Source of the DNA: Christiangramia gaetbulicola
GTDB lineage: Bacteria > Bacteroidota > Bacteroidia > Flavobacteriales > Flavobacteriaceae
Reading direction: 5' to 3'
Assembly: GCF_003054225.1 (NCBI RefSeq)
Contig: NZ_QBKQ01000001.1
Location: 620,001 to 684,000, forward strand
Length of the DNA stretch: 64,000 nt
Part shown: one piece after another, positions 62,067-64,000 of the stretch
Layout of the letters: each line of letters opens with the position of its first letter
Position numbering within the stretch: the stretch's first letter is position 1
Notes under the pieces: generated by a model
The model's input: only the letters and a program-made list of their open reading frames with translations
Database searches by the model: none
Told to the model about the DNA's origin: nothing
Position numbers and translations under genes: made by a program

Positions 62067-62095
62067 GGTTGTCCCAAGGTGTTGGGACAACCTTT
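62067..62095 (+). terminator. Terminator after the DUF4494 gene
   Basis: GGTTGTCCCA-N6-TGGGACAACC is a perfect 10-bp stem followed by TTT. It isolates the DUF4494 gene from the glycosyltransferase downstream. Confidence 0.85.
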
Positions 62096-62178
62096 CCCAT
62101 TACTGTGTATATCCCTCTTCCAAAGTTCATATATGCAGAATAAATACACACCCCTACCGGAATACCCCCTTACAAAAG

Positions 62179-62191
62179 CTTGATAATCAAG
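62179..62191 (+). promoter_or_regulatory. Palindrome CTTGAT-A-ATCAAG
   Basis: A perfect 13-bp dyad located 12 bp upstream of the sigma-54 promoter. It is too close for a classical enhancer site (usually about 100 bp away) but could be bound by a repressor or a nearby activator. Confidence 0.4.
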
Positions 62192-62202
62192 ACTACACAC
62201 AC

Positions 62203-62218
62203 TGGCACGAGACTTGCT
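62203..62218 (+). promoter_or_regulatory. Sigma-54 (-24/-12) promoter of the glycosyltransferase gene
   Basis: TGGCACG-N4-TTGCT is a full match to the sigma-54 consensus. GG at 62204-62205 and GC at 62216-62217 are 10 bp apart as required. The transcript would start near 62229, 28 nt before the ATG at 62257. The rpoN gene lies in this window at 3094. No sigma-70-type element is seen in front of the same gene. Confidence 0.82.
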
Positions 62219-62256
62219 AGTGACCAATCCTATATGATTTAATACAATCAAGTAAT

Positions 62257-63666
62257 ATGAATACAGGCAATAAAAATTTTGCAAGTAACACAACGAAAAA
62301 ATCTAGCGAAACCTTAGCTATGCCGGTAGAAAAAACTACCAATAAATGGGGTATCGTGGTGCTGGTAAGTACTTTTATCTTAATGATAGGAGCTGCCTTT
62401 CTGGTATACAATCTACAAAGTGATTTTTCAGATTATAATACTGAAAGAATGACCACTACCTGGGGATTGATCTTCTCTGTCATTGCCGGGGCTTTGTTCC
62501 TGTATCGTGGAGGATTTTTTATCTATAACCTTTACCTTTATTTCAGGTATAAAGTAATTAAATCGGTAACAGATGAGGAACTACCAACCTGTACCGTGAT
62601 CGTCCCTGCTTACAACGAGGGTAAACAGGTTTACGCCACTTTAATGAGTCTGGCAGCAAGTGATTTTCCAAAAGAAAAATTACAATTATTAGCCATCGAT
62701 GATGGCAGCAAGGACGATACCTGGTACTGGATGCAGGAAGCAAAAAATATCCTTGGAGACAGGGTAACCATTTTTCAGCAACCGGAGAATAAAGGTAAGC
62801 GTCACGCCCTTTACCGTGGTTTCAACCTGGGTACAGGTGAGGTTTTTGTTACAGTAGACAGTGACTCTGTGGTAAATACAGATACACTGAGAAACCTGGT
62901 AAGCCCGTTCGTGGTAAATGAGAAATGTGGTGCTGTAGCAGGAAATATCAGGGTTTTAAACAATGAAAAAGCCTTGCTACCTAAAATGCTTAATGTGAAC
63001 TTCGTACTTAGTTTCGAATTCATGCGTTCTGCGGAAAGTACACTGGAATCTGTTCTATGTACTCCGGGAGCATTAGCGGCCTATAGAAGTTCAGCGGTTT
63101 TTGAATGTCTACCAGAATGGATCAACCAGACCTTTATGGGAAGACCTTCAGATATTGGAGAAGATAGAGCGATGACCAACATGATCCTTAAACGTGGTAA
63201 TCATGTGTTGTTCCAGAGAAATGCTTATGCCTACACCAATGTTCCTGAAAGATACAGCGGACTGTATAAAATGTTCATTAGATGGGGACGAAGCAACGTA
63301 CGTGAGAATATCGCCATGTCTAAATATGTGTTCACGAATTTTAGAGAAGGTTCAAAGATTGGTTCAAGACTTTTGTTCATCAATCAGTTCCTGAAGATCA
63401 TTATGAGCTATCCGCTTATTCTTATCATGTTCTATTTCGTGGCATCTCATCCAATACTTTTCTTAAGTTCCACACTATTGAGTATTCTTATATACTCGAG
63501 TTTCCCGGCATTCTTTTACGCAAAAAGATATACGTTAGCTGAATCGTTCTGGGCGTATTCCTACAGCATCCTGTATACATTCGGGTTGTTCTGGATCACT
63601 CCTTACGCAATCGCTACCGCAAGTAAAAGTGGTTGGTTAACCAGAGAACTTAGTACTAAAAAATAA
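62257..63666 (+). CDS. Processive membrane glycosyltransferase, family 2 (cellulose synthase/NodC-like)
   Basis: A 469-residue protein with two N-terminal helices, a GT2 domain (TVIVPAYNEGKQVYATLMSL, LLAIDDGSKDDT, DxD as VDSDS, GEDRAMT and RWGRSNVRE) and several C-terminal helices. The layout is that of processive synthases such as NodC or hyaluronan synthase that make and export a polysaccharide. It is alone after a sigma-54 promoter, so its product may be made under a specific signal. Confidence 0.9.
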   Translation: MNTGNKNFASNTTKKSSETLAMPVEKTTNKWGIVVLVSTFILMIGAAFLVYNLQSDFSDYNTERMTTTWGLIFSVIAGALFLYRGGFFIYNLYLYFRYKVIKSVTDEELPTCTVIVPAYNEGKQVYATLMSLAASDFPKEKLQLLAIDDGSKDDTWYWMQEAKNILGDRVTIFQQPENKGKRHALYRGFNLGTGEVFVTVDSDSVVNTDTLRNLVSPFVVNEKCGAVAGNIRVLNNEKALLPKMLNVNFVLSFEFMRSAESTLESVLCTPGALAAYRSSAVFECLPEWINQTFMGRPSDIGEDRAMTNMILKRGNHVLFQRNAYAYTNVPERYSGLYKMFIRWGRSNVRENIAMSKYVFTNFREGSKIGSRLLFINQFLKIIMSYPLILIMFYFVASHPILFLSSTLLSILIYSSFPAFFYAKRYTLAESFWAYSYSILYTFGLFWITPYAIATASKSGWLTRELSTKK

Positions 63667-63689
63667 TTGAAACTTGACCTATGTTAGGG

Positions 63690-63724
63690 AAGGCCTGAGA
63701 TCTTTAAGATCGCAGGCCTTTTTT
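63690..63724 (+). terminator. Terminator after the glycosyltransferase gene
   Basis: AAGGCCTG/CAGGCCTT (8 bp) with an inner GATC/GATC pairing, then TTTTTT. A strong rho-independent terminator. Confidence 0.88.
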
Positions 63725-63926
63725 CATTGTAAGAATCTCAAGCTTAAAACCTGATAAGAAATTACCAATCAGGCTTTTAAAACATAATAAGTCTAATAAG
63801 AAAGGTATTTGAGTTATTATTTGACTACCTTATATAGGATTTATTGGATCTAAGTTCTTTCAGATCCTAATTCATCATTCCCCCTGAAAATGGATAACTC
63901 TATCCTAACTAATAAACAGGACGATT

Positions 63927-64000
63927 ATGAAAATTTCAAAAGACAGTATCGAAGTAAAAATGGAAATACCCGGAGTGGTGATCCGTCAGAGGAGAGATTT
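63927..64000 (+). CDS. Start of an unidentified protein (3' truncated by window edge)
   Basis: The first 24 residues (MKISKDSIEVKMEIPGVVIR then QRRD) are seen; the rest lies beyond the window. The opening resembles small cupin-type proteins, from memory, but this is too short to assign. Confidence 0.5.
   Translation, partial: MKISKDSIEVKMEIPGVVIRQRRD

Overview
The window looks like a stretch of chromosome from a marine member of the Flavobacteriaceae (Bacteroidota), most like Gramella/Christiangramia. This is judged from protein content and is not a database identification. The signs are a low-GC genome, promoters of the Bacteroidota type (TTG, about 20 nt, TAnnTTTG) in front of many genes, weak or absent Shine-Dalgarno sequences, paired ExbD genes, a PorT-like barrel, many SPII lipoproteins, and Bacteroidota-restricted families such as DUF4494, DUF5777 and DUF4230. 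Most of it is ordinary chromosomal gene content; no prophage, integron, CRISPR array or insertion sequence with a transposase was seen.

Layout. 1-8.5 kb: end of an RND transporter, asnS, an RluA-type pseudouridine synthase, rpoN (sigma-54), two envelope proteins, and a minus-strand TonB-energising operon (exbB, a small membrane protein, exbD, exbD), then tRNA-Ser(GGA). 8.5-15.3 kb: minus-strand genes for ansA, an acyltransferase, TatD, a YceI/DUF5777/Rieske set, a flavin monooxygenase and DUF456. 15.3-21.5 kb: a BlaI repressor, an M56 peptidase fused to a TonB-C-like domain, two more TonB-C-like secreted proteins, a TlpA thioredoxin, a TPR protein and an ExbD-like secreted protein. 21.5-39 kb: housekeeping genes (ruvC, hemW, MutS-like, PhnA, VF530) and three large peptidases, separated by many short palindromic repeats. 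39.3-39.8 kb: tRNA-Leu(UAG) followed by a tandemly repeated 3' fragment plus terminator. 39.9-49.7 kb: envelope and secreted proteins, Old Yellow Enzyme, a peroxidase-like protein, an MFS transporter, a methyltransferase and a TPR-adenylate cyclase. 49.9-64 kb: GNAT, M20 peptidase, haloalkane-dehalogenase-like hydrolase, an MBOAT/SGNH O-acylation pair, a CAT-like acetyltransferase, a Tat-exported intradiol dioxygenase, an aminopeptidase P-like enzyme, SDR, DUF4494 and a membrane glycosyltransferase behind a canonical sigma-54 promoter.

Most notable structure. The intergenic spaces between 21.5 and 37.7 kb carry a family of short elements that begin (C)GTCA, contain two hairpins, and end TGAC(G). 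One copy (29563-29912) holds a complete small GIY-YIG nuclease gene exactly between the two hairpins, and a copy at 25172-25229 is almost the same element with the gene missing. This suggests a nuclease-bearing parent element and gene-less (MITE-like) derivatives, and it is the best candidate here for an under-described system. Other items worth attention are the sigma-54 promoter at 62203, the double operator of the BlaI/M56 locus with its Cys-pair TonB-like proteins, and the tRNA-Leu tail repeat.
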